In this document: positions 18,988 through 27,180 of the stretch, piece after piece
Numbering within the stretch: position 1 is the first letter of the stretch
How the letters are laid out: every line of letters starts with the position of its first letter
Source of the DNA: Anabaena lutea FACHB-196
GTDB lineage: Bacteria > Cyanobacteriota > Cyanobacteriia > Cyanobacteriales > Nostocaceae
DNA length: 64,000 bases
Reading direction: 5' to 3'
Assembly: GCF_014698305.1 (NCBI RefSeq)
Contig: NZ_JACJST010000023.1
Span: 40,827-104,826, forward strand
Position numbers and translations under genes: made by a program
Notes under the pieces: model-generated
Seen by the model: the letters and a program-made list of their open reading frames with translations, nothing else
The model's database searches: none
What the model was told of the DNA's origin: nothing

Positions 18988-20340
18988 ATGTTATTTAAAA
19001 TGCATTCTACCTGGATTGGAATATTTATCGCTCTCATCCCAAATTTTGCAATTGCAGAAACGCTCCCCATCCCTAACTCCAATCCCAATCCTTTATTATT
19101 TCCTACCCGTCCAGAGGAAGTTAAAATTCAGGAAAATGTACCAATTACTTTAATACAAGCTTTAGAATTAGCACAACGCAATAATCAAGAACTACAGGTA
19201 GTGAAATTAGAATTAGAACGCAGTCGTTCTGCATTAAAGGAAGCTCAATCTGCTTTATTTCCTAGCCTTGGTGTTAATGGAAGTGTAACTAACAATGGTG
19301 ATGGTTTTCTGAATAATTCATCTTCACCTAGTACTTCTTTCAATAGTCAAGCACAACTAAGTTATAACCTTTATACCTCTGGCAATCGGGAAGCTAGTAT
19401 TCGAGCGGCTGAGGAACAATTAAGAATAGATGAATTAGATGTGGAAAACCGATTATTAGAAATTCGGTTAAATGTGTCAACTGAATACTATGATTTACAA
19501 CAAGCAGATGAACAAGTCAGAATTAATCAGTCATCTGTGGAAAATTCCCAGGCTAGTTTGCGAGATGCTCAAGCTCGACAACAGGCTGGAGTGGGAACAA
19601 GATTTGATGTTTTGCAAACTCAAGTTAATTTAGCAAATTCTCTCCAAAATCTCACTAATTCTATTTCACAACAACAAATTGCTCGTCGTCGATTAGCAAC
19701 TCGATTAAGTTTGCCACAGTCAATTAATATCAGTGCAGCAGATCCTGTAGAATTAGCTGGTCTTTGGCAGCAACCATTAGAAGAAACCATTATTCAAGCT
19801 TTTCAAAACCGTCCAGAATTACAACAAGTTTTGGCACAACGCAATATTAGTGAGCAACAAAGACGACAAGCACTTTCACAACTAGGGCCACAAATTAGTT
19901 TAAATGCCAGCTACAGTTTACTAGATCGTTATAACGACAGTGTTAGCGTTAGTGATGGCTATTCGTTGGGACTGCAAGCAAGTCTAAATTTGTTTGATGG
20001 GGGTGCCGCAAGAGCGCGTGCGGCTCAATCAAAAGCTAATATTGCGATCGCAGAAACTCAATTTTCTAGCCAGCGCAACCAAATTCGCTTTGATGTTGAA
20101 CAATACTATTTGCAGTTACAGTCCAATTTGGATAATGTGCAAACTTCTAGCGTGGCTATAAATCAAGCCAAGGAAGCTTTAAGTATAGCTAGACTCAGGT
20201 TTCAAGCTGGTGTCGGTACTCAAACTGAGGTAATTTCTGCTGAAAATGACCTCACAATAGCTGAAGGTAATCGAGTCACTGCTATTTTGAACTACAACCG
20301 CGCTTTAGCTAATTTACAAAGATCCAGTAATCAGAAATGA
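18988..20340 (+). CDS. TolC-family outer membrane efflux protein
   Basis: About 450 residues with a signal peptide (WIGIFIALIPNFAIA) and two tandem OEP repeats: NNQELQVVKLELERSRSALKEAQSALFPSLGVNGSVT ... and QNRPELQQVLAQRNISEQQRRQALSQLGPQISLNASYSL ... QAGVGTQTEVISAENDL. TolC proteins form trimeric outer-membrane barrels with periplasmic alpha tunnels. It completes the tripartite system with the adaptor, permease and ATPase just upstream and may also serve the second exporter, which lacks its own TolC. ATG at 18988 is preferred over a GTG three codons earlier. Confidence 0.92.
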   Translation: MLFKMHSTWIGIFIALIPNFAIAETLPIPNSNPNPLLFPTRPEEVKIQENVPITLIQALELAQRNNQELQVVKLELERSRSALKEAQSALFPSLGVNGSVTNNGDGFLNNSSSPSTSFNSQAQLSYNLYTSGNREASIRAAEEQLRIDELDVENRLLEIRLNVSTEYYDLQQADEQVRINQSSVENSQASLRDAQARQQAGVGTRFDVLQTQVNLANSLQNLTNSISQQQIARRRLATRLSLPQSINISAADPVELAGLWQQPLEETIIQAFQNRPELQQVLAQRNISEQQRRQALSQLGPQISLNASYSLLDRYNDSVSVSDGYSLGLQASLNLFDGGAARARAAQSKANIAIAETQFSSQRNQIRFDVEQYYLQLQSNLDNVQTSSVAINQAKEALSIARLRFQAGVGTQTEVISAENDLTIAEGNRVTAILNYNRALANLQRSSNQK

Positions 20341-20385
20341 GTATTGAGTACCGAGTAGTGAGTACCGAGTAGTGAGTAGTGAGTT
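20341..20385. repeat. Tandem GAGTACCGAGTAGT repeats
   Basis: Tandem units of GAGTA(C)CGAGTAGT follow the tolC stop directly. They are the complement of the tract at 16757-16822. Confidence 0.7.
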
Positions 20386-20387
20386 TA

Positions 20388-20499
20388 TCTCGTTCCCAGT
20401 CTCTGACTGGGAATGCTATCAAAGAGGCTCTGACTCTTCTCTCTACAAAGAAGATAGAGCCTTATAGAATTCATTACCATACAGAGTATGGGTACGAGA
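20388..20499. repeat. Dispersed inverted-repeat element, copy 2 (TCTCGTTCCC ends)
   Basis: 112 bp, starting TCTCGTTCCC (20388-20397) and ending GGGTACGAGA (20490-20499), with the same internal hairpins and central GAATTCAT as the copy at 1234-1343. One terminal base differs between arms. Placed between tolC and the tetR gene. Confidence 0.8.
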
Positions 20500-20553
20500 A
20501 ATAAGTGCTGAGTAAATCTTCTTCTTGACATTACAATCAATAACGATTAAATT

Positions 20554-20575
20554 AATAAGTGACTACACACTTATT
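20554..20575. promoter_or_regulatory. Inverted-repeat operator at the tetR start
   Basis: AATAAGTG (20554-20561), 6-nt spacer, CACTTATT (20568-20575): a perfect 8-bp dyad ending one base before the tetR ATG at 20577. Position and form fit an autoregulatory TetR-family operator. A related site occurs after the gene, at 21206-21225. Confidence 0.65.
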
Positions 20576-20576
20576 T

Positions 20577-21170
20577 ATGGCACGCACACCAAAAATCACT
20601 AATGAACAAATTTTAGATGCAGCCCGTGAAATCTTTCTCGAACAAGGGTTTGGTGCTTCAACCTTGGAAATTGCTCAAAAAGCCGGAATTTCCGAAGCGT
20701 CTATTTTCAAGCGATTCTCAACCAAAGAAAAACTATTTTTTGCGTCAATGGGAATACCTGAAAGACCTCCTTGGGTGCAAGAACTTGATTCTTTATCTGG
20801 AAAAGGAAATCTCAAACAAAACCTCATTCATTTGTGTCTACAAACTTTAGAATTTCATCGTCAAGTGATGCCACGATTGATGATGTTGAAAGCTTGTGGT
20901 AATCTACTTCCAGAAACGGCAAGTATGATCAAGTCGAAACCTATTCGCGAGATCAAAGTATTTACTAACTTCCTAGCGCAAGAAATAGAACAAGGAAGGC
21001 TTCGCCCTAGTGATCCTCATACTATTGCTATGATATTGCTAGGATCACTAATGAACTTTGTTTTCTTAGAACAAATGCACCCTGGAGAAGTTATAAAAAC
21101 AGATGAAAAAATATTCGTTGAAAATCTCGTGGATATTGTCTGGCAAGGAATTGCTCCCATTCAAGATTAA
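20577..21170 (+). CDS. TetR/AcrR-family transcriptional regulator
   Basis: 197 residues with an N-terminal helix-turn-helix domain typical of TetR (ILDAAREIFLEQGFGASTLEIAQKAGISEASIFKRFSTKEKLF, about residues 10-53) and a helical ligand-binding C-terminal domain. ATG at 20577 is chosen; the in-frame GTG at 20559 lies inside the dyad operator. TetR proteins usually repress neighbouring efflux genes and release DNA on binding an export substrate. It sits between two tripartite exporters, with related operator-like dyads on both sides, so control of the downstream genes and itself is a reasonable inference. Confidence 0.92.
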   Translation: MARTPKITNEQILDAAREIFLEQGFGASTLEIAQKAGISEASIFKRFSTKEKLFFASMGIPERPPWVQELDSLSGKGNLKQNLIHLCLQTLEFHRQVMPRLMMLKACGNLLPETASMIKSKPIREIKVFTNFLAQEIEQGRLRPSDPHTIAMILLGSLMNFVFLEQMHPGEVIKTDEKIFVENLVDIVWQGIAPIQD

Positions 21171-21205
21171 TTGCATAATTTAAGTAAAACTTTTTTTTAG
21201 AAAAT

Positions 21206-21225
21206 TAATAAGTGATTACTTACAT
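21206..21225. promoter_or_regulatory. Second TetR-type operator candidate
   Basis: AATAAGTGATTACTTACATT shares AATAAGTGA-TAC with the dyad at 20554-20575 and contains TAAGT-GATT-ACTTA symmetry. It lies about 100 bp upstream of the CPBP gene and second exporter. Confidence 0.5.
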
Positions 21226-21327
21226 TTTATTTTTACTTACTAGGAGCATATCTGAAAAATTCTACCTAACATTGTCCTGTCAGTAGAAAAAATACTTAAG
21301 TATGACAGCGTTTACAATCTCGGAATA

Positions 21328-22130
21328 TTGATAACTATGCTAAGACAATTTACGGTTTATGTAAAAAAGTATCCACTAACATGGTACTACATCATTTCAG
21401 TTCTAATTGTAATTCTGATTATTCCAGTTTTTTTATTAACTGGTGCTGATGTTGCCGTAGACCAAGCACTCCAAAAAACTGGTATTCAATTTAATACTGA
21501 TTTAGTAAAGGTATGGACTGGCAGTATGCCTTGAGAATTTGGGGAATTTGTATATTAGTTTTTATTTTGATGAATCTGGCTTCTGCTGGATTAAATAAAT
21601 GGCTACTTCCTGAAAAAGATTTTATCTGGGATATCAACTTTTTATCTATTAATTTTTGGAGCGGCTTGATTATTGCCATGTTTCTAGATGCTGGAGGTTT
21701 ATTTGAAGAAAATGGCTGGCGAGGGTTTGCTCTACCTTTATTACAAAAACGCTTTCTACCTCTACAAGCTTCGATAATACTAGGATTTTTATGGTCTATG
21801 TGGCATATACCCGTGAAAATAAATTTATTATTCGATTATGGAATAATAAATTTTTTATCTATGTTTTTCATTCTTACCTGCAAATTTATCTTGATTTCCA
21901 TAATCATGACTTATTTTTTTAATCAGGTTGGGCAGACTACCATAATAGCTATTGTCATGCACGGTTTATCAAATGATTCAGTTAGACTGGGAGGTAAAGT
22001 TTTATCAGAAAGTTTTATTGCTCAACAAGTCACTGAAATAAATTTAGTGCTGCCCATGATTGTAGTAAGTATCTTTTTAATTCAAAAAACTCAAGGTAAA
22101 CTAGGTCTGATTCCATTAAATTTTAGCTGA
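21328..22130 (+). pseudogene. CPBP-family intramembrane metalloprotease gene, frameshifted
   Basis: Two overlapping frames together encode one CPBP (CAAX protease/bacteriocin-processing) protein. Frame one (21328-21534) gives the first membrane helix and ends ...WTGSMP; frame two (from 21513 to 22130) continues ALRIWG... with the family motifs EENGWRG (EExxxR), FLWSMWHIP (FxxxH) and HGLSND. The switch lies near 21525-21535, where no long homopolymer exists. Catalytic residues all lie in frame two, which has its own ATG at 21513, so a shortened protein is possible. CPBP proteases cleave prenylated or small peptides and often adjoin exporters. Mutation, assembly error or true frameshifting cannot be told apart. 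Confidence 0.75.
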
Positions 22131-22302
22131 CCAGCAAAAGTCACCAAATCATGTGATGACTCTATATTTAAATGCTAGTATCAAATAGAAACGACAAATC
22201 AACAATGTAGTGATTTGATTGATGCTTTTCATCAACAGTATTCTTTAGTATTTAGTTCAAAAAATTCACAACTTTCAATTTTAGTAATTACCGCAAAATC
22301 AT

Positions 22303-23772
22303 ATGACAACTCACATAGAAATTCCGCTAATTGGCAAAAAAATCAAGTACCCATTGCGCTGGTTAATGGGGTTGATGGCATCTGGTATTTTGATAGTTGG
22401 TACAACCACAGCCTTAAAAGTAGCGAATCAAGCAAATAGTAAACAAGACATTACTAAACTCACTGTTCCAGTTGCAGCAAAAAGTGTCACAGTGCGGATT
22501 ACCGCTAGTGGGAAAGTGCAACCAGTACAAAGCGTGAATATTAGTCCCAAAAATCCGGGAATTATCACCGATTTAGATATTGAACAGGGAGAAACAGTCC
22601 AGAAAGGGCAAATTATTGCTCGTATGGATAACTCCGAAATTAAAATGCGAATTATCCAATTTCAAGCGAACTTAGATCAAGCCAAAGCACAATTAGCGGA
22701 GAGTCAAGCGGGGAGTCGTCCCGAAGAAATTGCCCAAGCTAAAGCCCGTGTAGCCCAAGCTGAGGCTCAGTTAGCTATCATTCGTGCGGGGAATCGTTCT
22801 CAGGAAATTGATCAAGCTAGAGCCGCTGTAGACTCAGCTAAAGCGCAGGTAGAATTAACCCAAGCTAGGGTAAGACGTTATCAGGGGTTAGCAAAAGAAG
22901 GAGCAATTGCTCAAGATTCTCTAGAACAATATATTAGTGAAGATAAAAGAGCAAAAGCCAGTTTAGAAGAAGCTCAACGGCGATTATCACTGCAAAAAGC
23001 TGGGAATCGCAACGAAGATATCAAAAGTCAAGAAGCCGTAGTTATTCAAGAACGGGAAGCATTACGAAAGTTAGAAAATGGTAGTCGAATCGAAGAAATT
23101 GCTCGACTTAAAGCCTCTGTAGCATCGGCTGTAGCTCAGTTAAATCAGCAGCAAGTGCAGTTGGAAGATACCATTATTCGCGCTCCTTTTGCGGGAATAG
23201 TAACTCAAAAATACGCGAATATAGGGGCTTTTGTGACACCAACAACTTCGGCTTCTACGAGTACATCAGCAACTTCTAGTTCAATTGTGGCTTTAGCGAC
23301 AGGTTTAGAAGTTTTAGCTCAAGTTCCCGAAGCTGATATTGGTAGAATTAAGCAAGGACAGCAGGTAGAAATTATCGCTGATGCTTATCCAGATCAAGTA
23401 TTTAAAGGACGTGTACGTCTGATTGCTCCTGAAGCGGTAATAGAGCAAGGTGTGACATCGTTTCAGGTGCGGGTGGTGATTGATAGTGGTGCAGATAAAC
23501 TGCGTTCTGGTTTAAATGTAGATGTGACGTTTTTGGGCGATCGCATTAACGATGCTATAACCTTACCCACAGTCGCAATTCTCACCGAAAATGGCAAAAC
23601 TGGCGTACTCATACCAGATGCGAATAATAAACCTCTGTTTCGAGAAATCACAATTGGAGCGCAAATCAAAAACGAAACTCAAGTTTTAGAGGGACTAAAA
23701 AAGGGTGATTTGATATTTGTAAGTCCACCCAAAGAGTACAAAATTCAAAAAGCTAAAGAAGAGAAAAAATAA
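22303..23772 (+). CDS. HlyD/MacA-family periplasmic adaptor of exporter 2
   Basis: 489 residues, parallel in organisation to the first adaptor: an N-terminal anchor (LRWLMGLMASGILIVGTTTALKV), lipoyl halves (GIITDLDIEQGETVQKGQ and DTIIRAPFAGIVTQKYANIGAFVTPTT), and a coiled-coil hairpin with repeated AGxRxEEIxQA units. The two adaptors share the RAPFxGxVTxKYAxxGAFVTPTT signature and are evidently paralogues. The stop overlaps the ATG of the permease by one base (TAATG), showing translational coupling. Confidence 0.92.
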   Translation: MTTHIEIPLIGKKIKYPLRWLMGLMASGILIVGTTTALKVANQANSKQDITKLTVPVAAKSVTVRITASGKVQPVQSVNISPKNPGIITDLDIEQGETVQKGQIIARMDNSEIKMRIIQFQANLDQAKAQLAESQAGSRPEEIAQAKARVAQAEAQLAIIRAGNRSQEIDQARAAVDSAKAQVELTQARVRRYQGLAKEGAIAQDSLEQYISEDKRAKASLEEAQRRLSLQKAGNRNEDIKSQEAVVIQEREALRKLENGSRIEEIARLKASVASAVAQLNQQQVQLEDTIIRAPFAGIVTQKYANIGAFVTPTTSASTSTSATSSSIVALATGLEVLAQVPEADIGRIKQGQQVEIIADAYPDQVFKGRVRLIAPEAVIEQGVTSFQVRVVIDSGADKLRSGLNVDVTFLGDRINDAITLPTVAILTENGKTGVLIPDANNKPLFREITIGAQIKNETQVLEGLKKGDLIFVSPPKEYKIQKAKEEKK

Positions 23773-24989
23773 TGAATTTTTTAGAACATATGCAAATGGC
23801 GGGTAAAACTTTGCTTGCTAACAAGTTACGTAGCGCCCTGACAATGTTGGGTATTATCATTGGTAATGGGTCAGTAATTGCCATGATTGGCATTGGAGAA
23901 GGGGGTCAAAAATTTGTAGATAATCAACTAAATTCCTTTGGTCCAAATGTCTTATTTGTAATTCCTGGTAATGAAGAAACTCAACGGGTTTCTAGAGATG
24001 TTACCAGGACTTTAGTTTTAGAAGATGCGAATGCGATCGCAACTCAAGTTCCTACAATAGCAGCAACTACAGCGGAATTGAATAGTAGACAGGTGGTTAC
24101 TTATAAAAACAGAAACACGGATGTCAATATTATTGGTACAACTCCCAGCTTTTTGACAGTGCGTGATTTTGAAGTAGCCACAGGAAGGTTTTTCACCGAC
24201 ATAGATATGAAGCGCAGCAATCAAGTTGTGGTGCTAGGTGCAAAATTGAAAGAAAAACTTTTTGGTAATACTAATCCCGTTAGTCAGCAAATAAGAATCA
24301 AAAATGCCAGTTTTCAAGTAATTGGAGTGCTAACGGCTAAAGGTTCAAATTTGGGTATAAGTTACGATGATTCAGCATTAGTCCCGATTCTCACATCAGC
24401 AAATCGTTTAGTAGGAAAAACCTCTCCCTATGGATTAGAAGTAACCTATATTGTTGCTTCTGCAAAAGATGCCGATAGTGTAGATGCAGCAGAATTTCAA
24501 ATTACCAATTTACTACGACAACGACATAAATTAGTGGGTGAAGATGATTTTACTATTAGCACACAAAAGAATGCTTTAGAAACAGTAGGTCAAATTTCCA
24601 GTGCGTTGACAACTATGCTGGCTGCGATCGCAGGTATTTCTTTATTTGTTGGCGGCATTGGTATTATGAATATTATGCTCGTTTCTGTCACCGAACGCAC
24701 TCAAGAAATTGGCTTAAGAAAAGCAATTGGCGCTACCCAGCAAGACATTTTGCTTCAGTTTATTATTGAAGCAGTAATTGTTTCTGTAATTGGCGGTTTA
24801 GTAGGAACTACAGTTGGAGTTGGTTGCATAATATTAGTATCAGCAATAACTCCTTTAGAAGCGAGTATTTCCATCGTTTCAATTACAATGGCTGTTGGTA
24901 TATCTGGTGGAATTGGTTTATTTTTTGGCGTAGTTCCTGCCCGCCGTGCGGCTCAACTTGACCCAATTGTGGCATTAAGAAGCGCGTAA
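23772..24989 (+). CDS. MacB-like ABC transporter permease of exporter 2
   Basis: 405 residues: membrane helix at LLANKLRSALTMLGIIIGNGSVIAMIGIG, a periplasmic MacB domain, and C-terminal helices with VGGIGIMNIMLVSVTERTQEIGLRKAIGA and the terminal ARRAAQLDPIVALRSA. It matches the permease of exporter 1 throughout, indicating duplication of an adaptor-permease-ATPase cassette. Its ATPase gene is not adjacent: a YefM-YoeB pair intervenes before 25794. Confidence 0.93.
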   Translation: MNFLEHMQMAGKTLLANKLRSALTMLGIIIGNGSVIAMIGIGEGGQKFVDNQLNSFGPNVLFVIPGNEETQRVSRDVTRTLVLEDANAIATQVPTIAATTAELNSRQVVTYKNRNTDVNIIGTTPSFLTVRDFEVATGRFFTDIDMKRSNQVVVLGAKLKEKLFGNTNPVSQQIRIKNASFQVIGVLTAKGSNLGISYDDSALVPILTSANRLVGKTSPYGLEVTYIVASAKDADSVDAAEFQITNLLRQRHKLVGEDDFTISTQKNALETVGQISSALTTMLAAIAGISLFVGGIGIMNIMLVSVTERTQEIGLRKAIGATQQDILLQFIIEAVIVSVIGGLVGTTVGVGCIILVSAITPLEASISIVSITMAVGISGGIGLFFGVVPARRAAQLDPIVALRSA

Positions 24990-25024
24990 ATAATTCAAAA
25001 ATAATGATATTGATATCGCAATTT

Positions 25025-25053
25025 TTGACAAAGTCAATACTTTATTGTACAAT
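25025..25053 (+). promoter_or_regulatory. Consensus sigma-70 promoter of the yefM-yoeB pair
   Basis: TTGACA (25025-25030), 17-bp spacer, TACAAT (25048-25053). The -10 box overlaps the first of two TGTACA operator cores, so repressor binding would block RNA polymerase. Confidence 0.7.
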
Positions 25054-25065
25054 ATTGTTGTACAA
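25045..25065. promoter_or_regulatory. Paired TTGTACAA operator (YefM-type)
   Basis: Two perfect palindromes TTGTACAA at 25045-25052 and 25058-25065, centres 13 bp apart, in front of the antitoxin ATG at 25081. The known E. coli yefM-yoeB operator uses paired palindromes with TGTACA cores at nearly this spacing. Confidence 0.8.
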
Positions 25066-25080
25066 CTTTCTAAAAAAATA

Positions 25081-25365
25081 ATGTTGAGCAAAGAAACTAC
25101 TTACTCTCAAGCCAGATTGAATTTAGCAAGTATTTTAGATCAGGTGTGTGATCAGAGTGAAATTATGGTAATTAAGCGTCGTAATCATAAGAATGTCGCG
25201 TTAATTGCAGAGGATGAACTTTCAAGTTTATTAGAGTGTGTTTATTTATTAAGATCACCTGAAAATGCCAAACGTTTATTTCGTGCTTTAGAATGGTCTG
25301 AAACAGCAACGGAAACTCCTCAAACATTGTCTGAATTAAAAGAGGAGTTAGGAATTGAATCGTAA
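25081..25365 (+). CDS. yefM: YefM/Phd-family antitoxin
   Basis: 94 residues. The N-terminal half has the Phd/YefM DNA-binding fold pattern (YSQARLNLASILDQVCD...MVIKRRNHKNVALIAEDELSSLLECVYLLRS), and the acidic C-terminal tail would wrap the toxin. ATG at 25081 follows the paired TTGTACAA operator; the frame opens upstream at 25045 but that would run through the operator. It neutralises YoeB and autorepresses the operon. The last 11 bases overlap the toxin gene. Confidence 0.93.
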   Translation: MLSKETTYSQARLNLASILDQVCDQSEIMVIKRRNHKNVALIAEDELSSLLECVYLLRSPENAKRLFRALEWSETATETPQTLSELKEELGIES

Positions 25366-25675
25366 GCAAAAAAAGCCAGATGAGAATGAGGTAAAACAAC
25401 CATCTGGTTATATTCCTATTTTCAGTCCCGATTTTAAAGCAGATTTAGCTTGGTGGTATAGTCACGATTCCAAAAAAGGCGATAAGATTTTGGATTTAGT
25501 AGCGGATATTCTTGATGGTAAACCATTTACAGGTTTAGGTAAACCAGAACCTCTTAAATATATTGCTGCTGATACTTGGTCACGACGCATTGATTTAGAA
25601 CATCGTTTAGTTTATAAAGTCACAGAAAATAAAGTTTATTTTTTACAAGCTCGTTATCATTATGAATCAGCTTAA
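25355..25675 (+). CDS. yoeB: YoeB/Txe-family mRNA interferase toxin
   Basis: 106 residues; from FSPDFKADLAWWY onward it aligns with E. coli YoeB, including GLGKPEPLKY, WSRRIDLEHRLVYKV and ARYHY. By position, E65, R84, H102 and Y103 correspond to E. coli E46, R65, H83 and Y84, so the active site looks intact. YoeB cleaves mRNA at the ribosome A site. Translation apparently begins at TTG 25355 inside the antitoxin gene, with GAGGAG a few bases upstream. The N-terminus has about 20 extra hydrophilic residues and the C-terminus three more than the E. coli protein. A small ATAGCA/TGCTAT hairpin with a T-rich loop follows at 25691-25712. Confidence 0.93.
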   Translation: MNRKQKKPDENEVKQPSGYIPIFSPDFKADLAWWYSHDSKKGDKILDLVADILDGKPFTGLGKPEPLKYIAADTWSRRIDLEHRLVYKVTENKVYFLQARYHYESA

Positions 25676-25793
25676 AATCAAAATAAATCCATAGCACTCT
25701 TTTTTTTGCTATATATAAACTCAAAAACAGCTAATTTATTTGATTACATGATTTTATGCAATTCATAGTTTGAAAATAAAGGATATAATTCTT

Positions 25794-26558
25794 GTGGCAA
25801 ATACTCTTACTATTACCAATTCAAACATTCCCAATTTACCACCAAAATCGGGAATTATTTGTTTAGAGAACATCTTTAAAATTTATGGTAGTGGTGAAAC
25901 CGAAGTAAAAGCACTAAATGATATCAACTTAGTTATAGAAGAAGGCGAATATTGTGCGATTATGGGACCTTCTGGGTCTGGTAAATCTACAGCTATGAAT
26001 ATAATCGGCTGTTTAGATCGTCCTAGTTCGGGAAATTATTATTTAGATAATCTGAATGTAGCCCAAATCGGTGATACAGAATTAGCGCATATTCGCAATA
26101 AAAAGCTAGGATTTGTATTTCAACAATTCCATTTATTAAACCAATTGACAGCAATGGAAAATGTGATGCTGCCAATGGTGTATGCTGGTGTTAAGCCTGG
26201 GGAAAGAAAAGAACGGGCGATTGAAGCATTGATAAAAGTAGGTTTAGAAAAACGCCTCAATAATAAACCTACCCAATTATCAGGGGGACAACAACAAAGA
26301 GTAGCGATCGCTCGCGCCATTGTCAACCGTCCCGTTGTTCTCCTTGCTGACGAACCCACCGGCGCACTTGATTCCCGCACAACCCAAGAAGTTTTAGATA
26401 TTTTTGGTGAATTAAATAGCAGTGGGATTACAGTTGTCATGGTGACTCACGAAACTGAAGTTGCACGTCAAACTAAACGCATTGTTTGGTTTCGTGATGG
26501 TGAAGTGCTACATTCTCACCTTACACCAAGTGAGTTACATCAGCTTGTAGTTTCTTGA
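25794..26558 (+). CDS. MacB/LolD-like ABC transporter ATPase of exporter 2
   Basis: About 254 residues with Walker A GPSGSGKST, Q-loop FVFQQFHLL, signature LSGGQQQRVAIARAI, Walker B VLLADEPTGALD and switch His in VTHETEV. Closely similar to the ATPase of exporter 1, with a longer N-terminus. No ATG fits; GTG at 25794 is chosen with AAAGGA upstream, while TTG at 25770 is possible. It presumably energises the permease at 23772-24989 although separated from it by the toxin-antitoxin pair. Confidence 0.92.
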   Translation: MANTLTITNSNIPNLPPKSGIICLENIFKIYGSGETEVKALNDINLVIEEGEYCAIMGPSGSGKSTAMNIIGCLDRPSSGNYYLDNLNVAQIGDTELAHIRNKKLGFVFQQFHLLNQLTAMENVMLPMVYAGVKPGERKERAIEALIKVGLEKRLNNKPTQLSGGQQQRVAIARAIVNRPVVLLADEPTGALDSRTTQEVLDIFGELNSSGITVVMVTHETEVARQTKRIVWFRDGEVLHSHLTPSELHQLVVS

Positions 26559-26632
26559 TTCAGAATATCGACAGTCAAATCTAAGGATTAGAATAAAAGC
26601 GGGATAAATATCAAAGCTATTAAAAAACCACC

Positions 26633-27046
26633 ATGCTGCAAATTACCGACAAAACCATCATCCCTCTCAGCGAAATCAGTATTAGTGCAATCCGTTCTCA
26701 AGGCGCAGGTGGTCAAAATGTCAATAAAGTTGCTACAGCCATTCATCTGCGCTTTGATATTAATGCCTCTTCCCTATCACCGCTTTACAAAGAACGTCTG
26801 CTCAATTTAGGAGATCAACGTATTACCAAAGAAGGGACAATAGTTATCAAAGCCCAGCAGCATCGTACTCAAGAACAGAATAAAGAAGACGCGCTCGAAC
26901 GTCTCCAAACCTTAATCAAAAGCGTCACTGTCATTTCCCCAAAACGCAAGCCTACAAAACCCACGCGCAGCGCTAAAAATAAACGCATTGACAGCAAAAC
27001 CAAACGCGGCGAAATTAAAGCCCTACGAGGAAAAATTACAGAATGA
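26633..27046 (+). CDS. arfB: Peptidyl-tRNA hydrolase ArfB (YaeJ), ribosome rescue
   Basis: 137 residues with the class I release-factor catalytic motif in RSQGAGGQNVNKVATAIHLRFD (GGQ) followed by a basic, Lys/Arg-rich C-terminal tail (RKPTKPTRSAKNKRIDSKTKR) that in ArfB enters the mRNA channel of stalled ribosomes. It lacks the stop-codon recognition domain of RF1/RF2, and its short length is typical. It releases nascent chains from non-stop complexes. Starts at ATG 26633, 74 bp after the ATPase gene; an operon link is possible but not required. Confidence 0.93.
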   Translation: MLQITDKTIIPLSEISISAIRSQGAGGQNVNKVATAIHLRFDINASSLSPLYKERLLNLGDQRITKEGTIVIKAQQHRTQEQNKEDALERLQTLIKSVTVISPKRKPTKPTRSAKNKRIDSKTKRGEIKALRGKITE

Positions 27047-27180
27047 GCGGCGCAACTAATACATTTCAGGTGAAGTGATATACCTCACTTCACCCCAGCA
27101 GAGTTAAATCAAATTTAAATCAACTTACAACTTGTTAATTCCCAACTCAAAATTCATAATTTTGAATTTTGAATTATTAA

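Noticed and set aside
15150..20340. Assignment of exporter 1 as the heterocyst glycolipid exporter DevBCA
   Set aside because: Gene order is similar, but the permease and adaptor have MacB/MacA-type signature segments rather than the DevC/DevB pattern I know, and no heterocyst glycolipid genes are near.
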